A stretch of 9,168 nt of DNA, from the NCBI GenBank assembly GCA_964369175.1, contig CAYJEM010000070.1, forward strand, positions 1-9,168, in the 5' to 3' direction. Position numbers and translations under genes: made by a program. Under the pieces are notes generated by a model. The model saw only the letters and a program-made list of their open reading frames with translations, searched no databases and was not told the DNA's origin. The DNA is from Tannockella sp964369175. GTDB taxonomy: Bacteria; Bacillota_I; Bacilli_A; Erysipelotrichales; Coprobacillaceae. Positions 1 to 7,161 of the stretch are shown piece after piece (positions within the stretch are counted from its first letter, which is position 1; every line of letters begins with the position of its first letter).

Positions 1-35
1 CTTCTACTTACTTTGTACAATATCGAAAGTAGAAG
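1..35. repeat. Inverted repeat downstream of the ABC operon, possible terminator stem
   Basis: CTTCTACTT at 1-9 is the exact reverse complement of AAGTAGAAG at 27-35, giving a 9-bp stem with a 17-base loop. It lies just after the stop codon of the last ABC gene (minus strand). It could be that operon's terminator, with the U-run outside the window, or the end of a plus-strand gene to the left, since TTACTTTTT follows on the plus strand. The window edge prevents a decision. Confidence 0.4.
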
Positions 36-58
36 TTACTTTTTCAACTTACCATTGT

Positions 59-1864
59 TTACTTTGCATTCAATCCTTCAACAATATCTTTTTTTGAAGC
101 AACACAGGCTGGTATTAAAGAACTAACAACACTTAAAAACACTGCTACCACATATACTACCAATAACAATGTATTATCACCATTTAAAAAATTGACTATT
201 GAAAATTTATCTTCAACAAACCGATTAAGTGTTAAGATTGTTAGAAAGTAACTTAATATGCATAAAAAATAACTAATATGAAATAATACTAAAGATTCAA
301 ATATAACCAAAAGCTTTATTTGTCTCTTTGATGCACCATAACAACGACATATCGCTAATTCTTTTTTTCTTTGTAATGTTGATAAATAAATGACCTGACC
401 AACTAAAAAGCAGCTTGAAATAATAATCAAGACTGAAAAAAACAACAATCCTAGGCGTACTTGTTGCATGATGTTTTCAACGATATAAGTAGTATCCTTA
501 CCTGTTTCTTTGAATTCATATTGAGTGTGCTCTTGTCTTAATTGTTCTATTTCCAAAGCATCTGTTTCTATCATTAAAAAAGAAAATTCACTTACTTTAG
601 TATCAAAGAGTGTTTCAATATCATATATATTATTTAACTCTTTAACATATAAAGTATCAAAAATAGACTCTACTGCACTAATTCCTATAATCTGCTTTTC
701 AACACTTTCGAGACGATTATCCATTTGATAATAACTATACACTGTTTTACCAATAATTTGTTCATAGGGAATATTAGGAAATAGCTTACTAGCAAATACC
801 TTTGATAGTACTACTTCATTTTCACTATTAATATTTCTTCCAAACGCAATATCGCCATCATCTATACTTTTTGTCATATCACTAATAAAGTATATCTCCT
901 CTTCATTGTAAGTAGAGTTTACAGATAACCCTATCGAATAATACAGACTAGATTCAACATATAAATAATCACTGATTTCTTGAAACATTTCTACTTCATC
1001 GCTATCAAAGTATGTATTATCTTTCTTTTCAATTGCAATTGCTTGACTAGGAAAAAGTTTGTTCAATTCATGTACAACCTGCTTTTCAATAGCCACACAA
1101 AAAGTAAAACTAAATAGGATAAATAACATTGCAAGTTGAACTCCAAAAACTACTTTACTATTTCTTTTAAAGTTCGATAACACTTGCTTACACGCATAGT
1201 AAATAGTCGCTTTTTTTGTTTTCTTAACACGTTTAGATGATTCCCTTTGATTTCTATCAAAGAATTTCTCTCTTATAACCTTACCATCCTTTAAAGTAAT
1301 AATACCATCAAATAATTCTATAAATCCTGCAGTATCATGACTTACAATAACAACTAGCATTTCTTTAGAGAGTTCTTTTAATTCATCATATATTATTTTA
1401 CTATTATAATTATCTAAAGATCCAGTTGGTTCATCACACAATAAGACATCTATATCTAGTTGGTTTGCTCTACTGATTGCCACTTTTTGTTTTTGACCAC
1501 CAGATAATTGATACACCTTTAATGATGTGTTGAAATCTAGGGGAATATTTTTACTATTACATTTAGAAAAATATCTTGGCAAAGCAATATTTCCCCTAGC
1601 ATTAAAAAACTCCAACAAGTGAAACTGTTGGAATACATACCCCACCTCTAAAGGAAATGGTTCTTCTTTATTTACAACTTGATTATAAATAAATATTTGT
1701 CCCTTATAACTGCAATCAATCCCTCCAAGAATATGTAACAATGTTGTTTTCCCACAACCACTTGGACCAACAATTAAATACATTCCAGTTGATGGTAGTT
1801 CTAAATCAATATTTGACAATACTTTTTCTTGATATTCTTTCGTAATTCCTTGTAGACGAATCAT
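59..1864 (-). CDS. ABC transporter, fused ATP-binding and MacB/FtsX-type permease protein
   Basis: This 601-residue protein is predicted to be half of a membrane ABC exporter of the MacB/FtsX (mechanotransmission) type. The N-terminal ATPase has Walker A GPSGCGKT (33-40), Q-loop Gln79, signature LSGGQ (120-124), Walker B VLLCDE (140-145), D-loop SLD (149-151) and switch His176. A basic linker (about 205-235) leads to one membrane helix (about 238-258), a large outside domain (about 260-470) and three further helices (about 473-495, 518-547, 565-588), which is the MacB layout. The stretch between the Q-loop region and the signature is about ten residues shorter than in its neighbour or in E. 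coli MacB. It starts two bases after the stop of the upstream ABC gene, with GGGAGGA inside that gene's end, so the two are translationally coupled. The substrate is unknown; peptide, antibiotic or lipid export are all possible. Confidence 0.9.
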   Translation of the reverse strand: MIRLQGITKEYQEKVLSNIDLELPSTGMYLIVGPSGCGKTTLLHILGGIDCSYKGQIFIYNQVVNKEEPFPLEVGYVFQQFHLLEFFNARGNIALPRYFSKCNSKNIPLDFNTSLKVYQLSGGQKQKVAISRANQLDIDVLLCDEPTGSLDNYNSKIIYDELKELSKEMLVVIVSHDTAGFIELFDGIITLKDGKVIREKFFDRNQRESSKRVKKTKKATIYYACKQVLSNFKRNSKVVFGVQLAMLFILFSFTFCVAIEKQVVHELNKLFPSQAIAIEKKDNTYFDSDEVEMFQEISDYLYVESSLYYSIGLSVNSTYNEEEIYFISDMTKSIDDGDIAFGRNINSENEVVLSKVFASKLFPNIPYEQIIGKTVYSYYQMDNRLESVEKQIIGISAVESIFDTLYVKELNNIYDIETLFDTKVSEFSFLMIETDALEIEQLRQEHTQYEFKETGKDTTYIVENIMQQVRLGLLFFSVLIIISSCFLVGQVIYLSTLQRKKELAICRCYGASKRQIKLLVIFESLVLFHISYFLCILSYFLTILTLNRFVEDKFSIVNFLNGDNTLLLVVYVVAVFLSVVSSLIPACVASKKDIVEGLNAK

Positions 1865-1866
1865 AG

Positions 1867-3693
1867 TTATTCCTCCCTTAGCAACTTAACTACATCAATA
1901 TTTGTTGCTTTTCTAGATACAAAGTATGCTATTAGCGCACAAATAACCACATATACAATTATAATATTTATATATATAAGTATTGGCAAATAACTAAACA
2001 ATGGTGTTATTTCTACAAACATCGTTGAAATATTTGTTAATTTTAGAATCAATATAACTATAAATCCGAAAAAACATCCTAAAATTGCCATTATAAATCC
2101 TATTAATGCCCCCTCTATAAAACACTGCGTATGAATAAAGCGTTTACTAATACCAAAGCTGATACCTAGAGCATAGTCATATCGACGTTTATAAAATAGT
2201 GTTGAAAGTACGATTGAAACAAGTAACATACATAAAAAAAAGCTAATGCCTAAAAAAATATACATTACAATGCTTGCAATATTTATTAATGTTGATTGCC
2301 CTTCTACTACTTGCATATGTAGATTATAACTATAATACCCATCAACGTTATACTTACTTATAACATTACTTGATTTATCTGATTCAATTATATAACTGGT
2401 ATGATTGCTTGCTTTATCTTTTAACGTTTTTTCAAGCAGTGGCTCAACATAATAGATTTCTAAATTATTATATAAATCACTTTTGATAATACCACAAATT
2501 ACTAGCTGATACTCTTGACCATCTATTTGATATGAAAGCATACTCCCAATAGTAACTTGATGATTTTTCACAAACAATGAGTTTACAGCTACCTCATTTG
2601 GCTTTTGTGGATAATTTCCTTCAATTATAACATGATCTTGATATGTAGGCACTGGGAAATAGCTAACAAGTAGATCTTTATCATTGTTAAGTATTCCTTG
2701 TTCTAAATTATACACAGGATGAACTATATAATCTTCTTTTAATTCTTGAACTTCTAAGTCTGTAAATCCTGGATTTATTGGTGATGTTTTTTGAATATAT
2801 GTATAGTTTTTAATACTATCTTGCTCGTACATTTTTTCAAAATGTGATAGCACCCCAGACTGCACACTAAATAATAACACAAACAGCGACAATACAATTG
2901 CTTGTAATAACAAAAGGTATCTTGTAATATTTTTTTCATAAAAAAAATTACAGATACCTTTATATATTGCACTACGATAATTATTAATATATTGATGATT
3001 TTTTACAAGACTTCCATATGGTGTATCGTTAAATACATAATTACTTTGTAGATTATTAAAGTCAATTATATCCGTTGTATAAGCTTCTAGCAGTAAATTG
3101 TTATGACTTACAATAATTACAATATGATTTTTTGCATATTCTTTTAGTATTTTCATAACCACATTAGATAACTCCTCATTTAATGCTCCAGTAGGCTCAT
3201 CACATAATAGTATAGGCATATCACAAAGCATTGCCCTAGCGATTGCCACTCGTTGTTTTTGTCCACCAGATAACTGACAAGGGTGTTTTGTTAGAATAGT
3301 ATCAATTTCCAATTTCTTACACAATTTCTCAAAGTATTCTTTTTTACTTGGTTTACGGTGCTTACAATACAGGCCATACTCAACATTTTCTCTAACATTT
3401 AGTGAAGCTACTAAATTATAGTATTGATATATTGTCGCAATATTATTGCGTCGAAAAGAAACCGTCTCCATAGCATTTTTACCAACCTCAATACCTTGTA
3501 CTTCAATATGACCTCCGTCAGCCTTAGTCAACATTGAGATAATATTTAATAATGTACTCTTACCACATCCACTTGGACCAACAATTCCTATTAAACCGTG
3601 GTTTCCAATTGAAATAGTAATATCTTTAAAAAGAAATTTTTGTTTCTTACCTTCGATATAACTTTTTGAAATATTTTTTAGATGTAATGTCAT
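1867..3693 (-). CDS. ABC transporter, fused ATP-binding and MacB/FtsX-type permease protein (first gene of pair)
   Basis: This 608-residue protein has the same architecture as the gene downstream. Walker A GPSGCGKS is at 39-46, Q-loop Gln90, signature LSGGQ at 141-145, Walker B ILLCDE at 161-166 and switch His197. A membrane helix at about 257-277 is followed by an outside domain to about 465 and three helices (about 469-500, 523-552, 567-592). The D-loop reads GALN, with Asn172 where ABC ATPases almost always have Asp; the downstream partner keeps Asp. The start ATG is preceded by GAAGGGAG about six bases upstream. The gene is divergent from the radical SAM gene, with only about 30-40 bases between them. 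Two complete but non-identical ATPase-permease subunits in one operon suggest a heterodimer. Substrate and regulator cannot be told from this window. Confidence 0.9.
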   Translation of the reverse strand: MTLHLKNISKSYIEGKKQKFLFKDITISIGNHGLIGIVGPSGCGKSTLLNIISMLTKADGGHIEVQGIEVGKNAMETVSFRRNNIATIYQYYNLVASLNVRENVEYGLYCKHRKPSKKEYFEKLCKKLEIDTILTKHPCQLSGGQKQRVAIARAMLCDMPILLCDEPTGALNEELSNVVMKILKEYAKNHIVIIVSHNNLLLEAYTTDIIDFNNLQSNYVFNDTPYGSLVKNHQYINNYRSAIYKGICNFFYEKNITRYLLLLQAIVLSLFVLLFSVQSGVLSHFEKMYEQDSIKNYTYIQKTSPINPGFTDLEVQELKEDYIVHPVYNLEQGILNNDKDLLVSYFPVPTYQDHVIIEGNYPQKPNEVAVNSLFVKNHQVTIGSMLSYQIDGQEYQLVICGIIKSDLYNNLEIYYVEPLLEKTLKDKASNHTSYIIESDKSSNVISKYNVDGYYSYNLHMQVVEGQSTLINIASIVMYIFLGISFFLCMLLVSIVLSTLFYKRRYDYALGISFGISKRFIHTQCFIEGALIGFIMAILGCFFGFIVILILKLTNISTMFVEITPLFSYLPILIYINIIIVYVVICALIAYFVSRKATNIDVVKLLREE

Positions 3694-3733
3694 ATATTCT
3701 CCCTTCTATGATATAATACCTTCGGTGATAAAA
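3694..3733. promoter_or_regulatory. Overlapping divergent promoters for the radical SAM gene (+) and the ABC operon (-)
   Basis: On the plus strand TATAAT at 3712-3717 is preceded by TG at 3709-3710, an extended -10; the expected -35 position (GTCATA, 3689-3694) is poor. On the minus strand TATTAT occupies 3713-3718, so the two -10 hexamers share five base pairs. The minus-strand -35 is also poor. Start sites would be near 3724 on the plus strand and near 3706 on the minus strand. The plus assignment is fairly strong; the minus one is weaker. Confidence 0.6.
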
Positions 3734-4684
3734 ATGAAAAATGAATTTAAATATACAAGTGACAATAAACGATATCATACGTTTAATTATCATTTAAAAC
3801 AAAAATATAAAACAAAGGTTGCAAAAGTTAGTTTAAACGCAGGTTTTACATGTCCTAATCGAGATGGTAAAAAAGGATATGGCGGCTGTAGTTTTTGTAG
3901 TTCTAGCGGTTCTGGAGACTATGCTGGAAACGTTAATGATTCTTTGCTATTACAATTTGATAAAGTATCTAAGATGATGCAAAATAAATGGCCTAATTGT
4001 AAGTTTATTGCTTATTTTCAAGCAAACACAAATACATATGGATCTTTAGAAAAAATCAAGCAGTGCATTGAGCCGTTTTTAAATAATCCAGATATTGTTG
4101 CTATCGCACTAGCTACTCGAGCTGATTGCCTAGAAGATGATGTTATAGAATACTTAAAAGAAATAAATAACATTAAAGACGTATGGATAGAACTAGGGTT
4201 GCAAACAATTCATGAAAAGACATCATTGTTAATAAATCGTGGTCACACCTACCAAGAATTTGTTGATGGTGTTACAAAATTACGTATAGCAAATCTAATG
4301 GTCTGTGTTCATATCATGAATTCATTACCATACGAAACAAAAGAAATGATGTTAGATACAATTAAAGAAGTAGTTAAGTTAGATATTCAAGCCATCAAAA
4401 TTCATATGCTCTATATTGTTGAAAATACAACACTTGCAAATGAATATAAAAAAAATCCCTTTGCATTACTTTCAAGAGATCAATATATCGAACTGGTTGT
4501 AGAACAACTACGCAATATTCCCGAACATATTATTATTGAACGCCTAACTGGTGATGGAAAAATTGATGATTTAATCGCCCCACTATGGTCAATAAAAAAG
4601 GTAACAATACTAAATGACATCGATAAACAAATGGTAGCAACAAATAGCTATCAAGGCTGTGACATAACAAAAGGACCTATCTAG
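3734..4684 (+). CDS. TIGR01212/YhcC-type radical SAM protein
   Basis: This is a radical SAM enzyme of the family that includes E. coli YhcC and Bacillus YtqA; its reaction is not established as far as I know. The cluster-binding region near the N-terminus reads AGFTCPNRDG, then GGCSFC: three cysteines spaced C-x11-C-x2-C (residues 40, 52 and 55 from the ATG) that would hold a 4Fe-4S cluster. Other family-typical stretches are YFQANTNTYG, IALATRADCL, ELGLQT and RGHTYQEF. A GTG at 3725 in frame would give 319 residues, but it lies inside GGTGAT (3724-3729), which looks like the ribosome binding site for ATG 3734, so I prefer 316 residues. The gene is alone in its transcription unit; the methyltransferase partner often seen beside ytqA in bacilli is not in this window. 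Its TAG stop lies within the terminator stem. Confidence 0.9.
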   Translation: MKNEFKYTSDNKRYHTFNYHLKQKYKTKVAKVSLNAGFTCPNRDGKKGYGGCSFCSSSGSGDYAGNVNDSLLLQFDKVSKMMQNKWPNCKFIAYFQANTNTYGSLEKIKQCIEPFLNNPDIVAIALATRADCLEDDVIEYLKEINNIKDVWIELGLQTIHEKTSLLINRGHTYQEFVDGVTKLRIANLMVCVHIMNSLPYETKEMMLDTIKEVVKLDIQAIKIHMLYIVENTTLANEYKKNPFALLSRDQYIELVVEQLRNIPEHIIIERLTGDGKIDDLIAPLWSIKKVTILNDIDKQMVATNSYQGCDITKGPI

Positions 4685-4700
4685 GTCCTTATTTTATTTA
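4671..4700. terminator. Bidirectional terminator between the radical SAM gene and hpf
   Basis: AAGGACCTA (4671-4679) pairs perfectly with TAGGTCCTT (4682-4690). On the plus strand it is followed by ATTTTATTTA; on the minus strand the stem is followed by TTTTGTT. It therefore can serve both convergent genes. The stop codon of the radical SAM gene (4682-4684) is part of the stem. Confidence 0.85.
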
Positions 4701-5224
4701 GTTTCAATTAATCCGTAGTCTCCGTCTTCACGTTTATAAACTACACTAACACCATCTGTCTCTGTATCTAAATAAACAAAGAAATCATGTCCAATCAACT
4801 CCATTTGCATTACTGCTTCTTCCATATCCATTGGTTTTGGTGTGATTGTTTTTACTTTTACTAATACATCTTCTTCAACTTCTGTAGAATCTTCAACTTC
4901 TGATAAATTCAATGCAAGTTTATTATCCTTTGACTTTCTACTTAATCGTGTTTTATACTTTCTAATTTGACCTTCTAGTTTCCCAATAACTTGGTCAATT
5001 GCATTATATAGATCTTCATCTACTACTTCTGCTCTTAGTAACACGTATTCTGTTGGGATCGTAACTTCAATTTTTTGGCCATAAGAATATACACGTACTA
5101 ATACTTTAGCCTCGACATCATCACTAACAATAAAATACTTATCTAGCTTGTCTAATTTTTCAGCTATCTTTAATTCAATTGCTTCTGTGATCTCGATGTT
5201 TTTTCCTCTTACAATTACTTTCAT
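4694..5224 (-). CDS. hpf: Long-form ribosome hibernation promoting factor
   Basis: This 176-residue protein binds the 30S subunit in slow growth or stress and, in the long form, pairs ribosomes into inactive 100S dimers. The N-terminal S30AE/RaiA domain spans about residues 1-100 (starting MKVIVRGKNIEIT, with the basic end IRKYKTRLSRKSK). An acidic linker (about 105-120) leads to the C-terminal dimerisation domain (about 120-174), with the characteristic KPMDMEEAVMQMELIGHDFF and the VSVVYKREDGDYGLIE end. The length fits the long form found in Firmicutes. AGGAGGT sits eight bases before the ATG. It has its own promoter and lies downstream of metK on the same strand, but a terminator separates them. 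Genes of this family are often called hpf, yvyD or raiA. Confidence 0.95.
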   Translation of the reverse strand: MKVIVRGKNIEITEAIELKIAEKLDKLDKYFIVSDDVEAKVLVRVYSYGQKIEVTIPTEYVLLRAEVVDEDLYNAIDQVIGKLEGQIRKYKTRLSRKSKDNKLALNLSEVEDSTEVEEDVLVKVKTITPKPMDMEEAVMQMELIGHDFFVYLDTETDGVSVVYKREDGDYGLIETK

Positions 5225-5252
5225 AAGAAATTACCTCCTTGTATATATATAT

Positions 5253-5261
5253 AGTATATCA
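5253..5261 (-). promoter_or_regulatory. Extended -10 promoter of hpf
   Basis: Read on the minus strand, TGATATACT is an extended -10 element (TATACT at 5253-5258, TG at 5260-5261) about 28 bases before the hpf start. The -35 region, 17-18 bases upstream, has no good hexamer, which is common when the TG extension is present. The same nine bases recur in the nfu promoter. I see no sigma-B-type element, although hpf is a stress gene in bacilli. Confidence 0.6.
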
Positions 5262-5280
5262 CACTTTCAAAAAAATAACT

Positions 5281-5310
5281 ATAAATAAAAAGGGCGCTGC
5301 CCTTATTTAT
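5281..5310 (-). terminator. Terminator of metK
   Basis: On the minus strand AAGGGC-AGC-GCCCTT (5290-5304) is followed by TTTATTTAT. Flanking AT pairs can extend the stem with a small bulge. The metK stop codon (5303-5305) is within the stem. The U-run is short and interrupted by A, so some read-through into hpf is possible. Confidence 0.7.
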
Positions 5311-6445
5311 ATTTTTTTAGTTCTTCTACTTTATCTAGTTTTTCCCATGGTAATTCTAAGTCACCGCGTCCAAAATGACCATAAGCAGCAGTTTTTGCAT
5401 AGATTGGAGCCTTTAACTTCAGTGTCTCAATAATCCCAGCTGGTGTTAAATTAAATGTCTCTTTAATCGCTTTTAATAAGACATCCTTTGATACAACTTC
5501 AGAATTAAATGTCTCAATATAAATTGAAGTCGGTTCACTTACACCAATGGCATAAGAAACTTGTAATTCAACTTTTTTACATAACCCTGCACCAACAATA
5601 TTCTTAGCAATATAACGCATCATATATGCAGCCGAACGATCTACTTTTGATGGATCTTTTCCACTAAATGCTCCACCACCATGGCGTGCACTACCACCAT
5701 AAGTATCAACAATAATTTTTCTTCCAGTAAGGCCAGTATCACCGTGTGGTCCACCTATAACAAAACGACCTGTTGGGTTAATTAATACTTTATAATCTGT
5801 ATTTAGACCATATTTTGAAATAACTTCATCCATTATGTTTGTTTTAACAAATTCTTTAAATTCACTTTCATTAAAATCTTCATCATGTTGAATCGACATC
5901 AATACTGTATCAACTTTTGGTGTGTCACCACTATAATCAATTGTTACTTGTGCTTTTTTATCTGGACGAGCGTATTTAAACTCTCCCGATTGTCTTTTTT
6001 CAGTTGCAACACGTACTAAATGATGAGCAATTGAGATTGGTAACGGCATATATCCTTTTGTTTCATCACTAGCATAACCAAACATAATCCCTTGGTCACC
6101 TGCTCCACCAACACTATCATTTGTTCCTAGCGCAATGTCTGGCGATTGGCTATCCATCACAACTTGTACTTTACAAGTTTTATAATCCATTCCTTTTGCT
6201 TCATCATCATATCCAATATTTTTTAAAACATCACGGGCAACTTGTTCATAATTAACATTTGCATGAGTAGTAATTTCTCCACCTATAACAACTAAGTTTG
6301 TTGTCGCAAACACTTCACATGCAACCCTTGAATTTGGATCACCTTGCATACAAGCATCTAAGATTGCATCTGATATTTGATCACATACTTTATCTGGGTG
6401 TCCACTTGATACTGATTCTGATGTAAATAAAATTTTTTCTTCCAT
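5303..6445 (-). CDS. metK: S-adenosylmethionine synthetase (methionine adenosyltransferase)
   Basis: MetK makes S-adenosylmethionine from methionine and ATP, releasing phosphate and diphosphate; it is cytosolic and normally a tetramer. The 380-residue product has the diagnostic motifs in order: SSGHPDKVCDQISDA (13-27, ATP and metal binding), GAGDQGIMFGYA (114-125, MAT signature 1) and GGGAFSGKDPSKVDRSAAY (256-274, glycine-rich signature 2). Length is close to the usual 380-400. The ATG is preceded by AGAGGA with six bases between. The 5' leader carries an S-box riboswitch, so the gene should be shut down when SAM is plentiful. A small ORF lies just upstream of the leader. No missing residues or frame breaks are visible. 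Confidence 0.98.
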   Translation of the reverse strand: MEEKILFTSESVSSGHPDKVCDQISDAILDACMQGDPNSRVACEVFATTNLVVIGGEITTHANVNYEQVARDVLKNIGYDDEAKGMDYKTCKVQVVMDSQSPDIALGTNDSVGGAGDQGIMFGYASDETKGYMPLPISIAHHLVRVATEKRQSGEFKYARPDKKAQVTIDYSGDTPKVDTVLMSIQHDEDFNESEFKEFVKTNIMDEVISKYGLNTDYKVLINPTGRFVIGGPHGDTGLTGRKIIVDTYGGSARHGGGAFSGKDPSKVDRSAAYMMRYIAKNIVGAGLCKKVELQVSYAIGVSEPTSIYIETFNSEVVSKDVLLKAIKETFNLTPAGIIETLKLKAPIYAKTAAYGHFGRGDLELPWEKLDKVEELKKYK

Positions 6446-6474
6446 TTTTTATCCTCTTTTCTCTTGGTACAAAT

Positions 6475-6497
6475 AAAAAAACTTTCTCAAGAGAAAG
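6475..6497 (-). terminator. Riboswitch-controlled intrinsic terminator in the metK leader
   Basis: On the minus strand a 7-bp stem CTTTCTC/GAGAAAG (realistically 6 bp with a CTTG loop) is followed by seven T. It ends 29 bases before the metK start codon. Its 5' strand is also the 3' strand of the antiterminator, so it forms only when the aptamer is SAM-bound. Confidence 0.9.
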
Positions 6498-6610
6498 CGG
6501 ATGTAAAGCTTTCTCTTATTGTTCAAGGAATTCCTTGCTGAGTTAGGCACCTTCTATAGTTAGGGTTGCCACCACATCATTGATCTTCATCTAGTGGTTC
6601 GTAATAAGAG
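6475..6610 (-). promoter_or_regulatory. SAM-I (S-box) riboswitch with antiterminator and terminator, controlling metK
   Basis: All parts can be read on the minus strand. P1 is CTCTTATT (6603-6610) with AATAAGAG (6513-6520). P2 closes with ACCAC/GTGGT, followed directly by the conserved GGCAACC. P3 is ACC-CTA-ACTA-TAG-AA-GGT, followed by the conserved GTGCC. P4 is the perfect hairpin CAAGG-AATT-CCTTG. After the aptamer, AAGAGAAAGC (6508-6517) can pair with GCTTTCTCTT (6489-6498) as antiterminator; alternatively CTTTCTC (6491-6497) pairs with GAGAAAG (6482-6488), followed by seven T (6475-6481), as terminator. The 3' strand of P1 is shared with the antiterminator, so SAM binding should favour termination, the standard OFF logic. 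The P2 arm is short and unusual (see findings). Confidence 0.93.
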
Positions 6611-6612
6611 TT

Positions 6613-6735
6613 TTAATTATCTGTATTGTTAACTTCTTCTATTGGTATATTCGTAATCGTTGCAATAACATCACTTTGTATACCTAAATCTTTTAAAATT
6701 TCTGCAATTACTAATTGCGCTTCGTTTCTTTCCAT
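6613..6735 (-). CDS. Small hypothetical protein of 40 residues, upstream of the metK S-box
   Basis: The minus strand has an open frame of 40 codons from ATG (6733-6735) to TAA (6613-6615), with AGGTGA four bases before the ATG. The product begins MERNEAQLVIAEILKDLG, continues with IQSDVIATITNIPIEEV and ends NNTDN. It is acidic and mostly helix-forming, with no membrane segment or signal peptide and no cysteine. The helix-turn-helix-like pattern of a leucine-rich helix, GI, then NIPIEEV loosely resembles the C-terminal tails of Rpn/PD-(D/E)XK transposase-like proteins; that is an impression, not an assignment. The stop lies two bases before the first base of the S-box P1 stem. A promoter-like sequence lies upstream (6827-6856), and nfu is 123 bases further upstream. 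It could be a real small protein, a leader ORF or a decayed gene end. Confidence 0.5.
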   Translation of the reverse strand: MERNEAQLVIAEILKDLGIQSDVIATITNIPIEEVNNTDN

Positions 6736-6826
6736 ATCATCACCTATCTACAAGTTTCCCCATAAATAGACAATTATTCAAAAACTAGAAACATATTACT
6801 ACACTTTACTGCATTTTACCATATAT

Positions 6827-6856
6827 TTTATATATTTTATTTCAAATTTGTTTCAA
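6827..6856 (-). promoter_or_regulatory. Candidate promoter for the small ORF and metK
   Basis: On the minus strand TTGAAA (6851-6856) is followed after 18 bases by TATAAA (6827-6832). A second TTGAAA lies at 6840-6845, eleven bases on. The stretch is very AT-rich, so chance matches are likely. A weaker alternative inside the small ORF is TTGCAG (6702-6707), 19 bases, TATACA (6677-6682). No clear terminator separates nfu from this region, so read-through from nfu is also possible. Confidence 0.4.
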
Positions 6857-6858
6857 TT

Positions 6859-7104
6859 TTAATAAAATATTTGTTCTTCAATGTTTTTAACTTCAATTAC
6901 TTCTGGTACTTCTTCCATTAATATTTGTTCAACTCCGTCTTTTAATGTTGAATCTAACATTGCACATCCAGCACATGCACCAAGCATACGAACATACACG
7001 ATTCCTTCTTTGAAATCAACATATTCGATATCTCCACCATCTCTTTGTAAGTATGGGCGTAATTTTTCAATTACTCTTTTTATTTCATTAATTGTATTTT
7101 CCAT
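6859..7104 (-). CDS. NifU C-terminal-domain Fe-S cluster carrier (Nfu type)
   Basis: This 81-residue protein is a single NifU-like domain, which carries an assembled Fe-S cluster, bridged between two monomers, to client apoproteins. The family core is complete: INEIKRVIEKLRPYLQRDGG (5-24), the strand DIEYVDFKEGIVYVRMLGAC, then the CxxC pair Cys44 and Cys47 in GACAGCAMLDSTLKDGVEQI, and a C-terminal end VPEVIEV. The size matches stand-alone Nfu proteins such as Bacillus YutI, and there is no N-terminal A-type domain as in E. coli NfuA. AGGAGGTG (7116-7123) precedes the ATG by eleven bases, and an extended -10 promoter lies just upstream. No suf genes are within the window. The client is unknown; radical SAM enzymes such as the one encoded at 3734-4684 are conceivable. 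Confidence 0.93.
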   Translation of the reverse strand: MENTINEIKRVIEKLRPYLQRDGGDIEYVDFKEGIVYVRMLGACAGCAMLDSTLKDGVEQILMEEVPEVIEVKNIEEQIFY

Positions 7105-7131
7105 ATATTTTACTACACCTCCTGCCTATTT

Positions 7132-7161
7132 AGTATATCATATATATTTATCATTTTCTAA
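7132..7161 (-). promoter_or_regulatory. Promoter of nfu, extended -10
   Basis: On the minus strand TGATATACT (TATACT at 7132-7137, TG at 7139-7140) forms an extended -10; TTAGAA (7156-7161) lies 18 bases upstream as a weak -35. The putative -35 falls inside the palindrome at 7151-7169, so that palindrome is well placed to be an operator. Confidence 0.6.

Noticed and set aside
525..728. Plus-strand open frame inside the downstream ABC gene
   Set aside because: Antisense shadow of a clear conserved gene; serine- and isoleucine-rich translation with no recognisable domain and no upstream signals.
2775..2972. Minus-strand open frame within the upstream ABC gene
   Set aside because: Same strand but different frame within a conserved protein; low-complexity Cys/Tyr/Lys-rich translation.
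5239..5433. Plus-strand open frame of 64 codons over the hpf promoter, metK terminator and metK 3' end
   Set aside because: It is mostly antisense to metK, its early part is promoter and terminator sequence, and it has no ribosome binding site.
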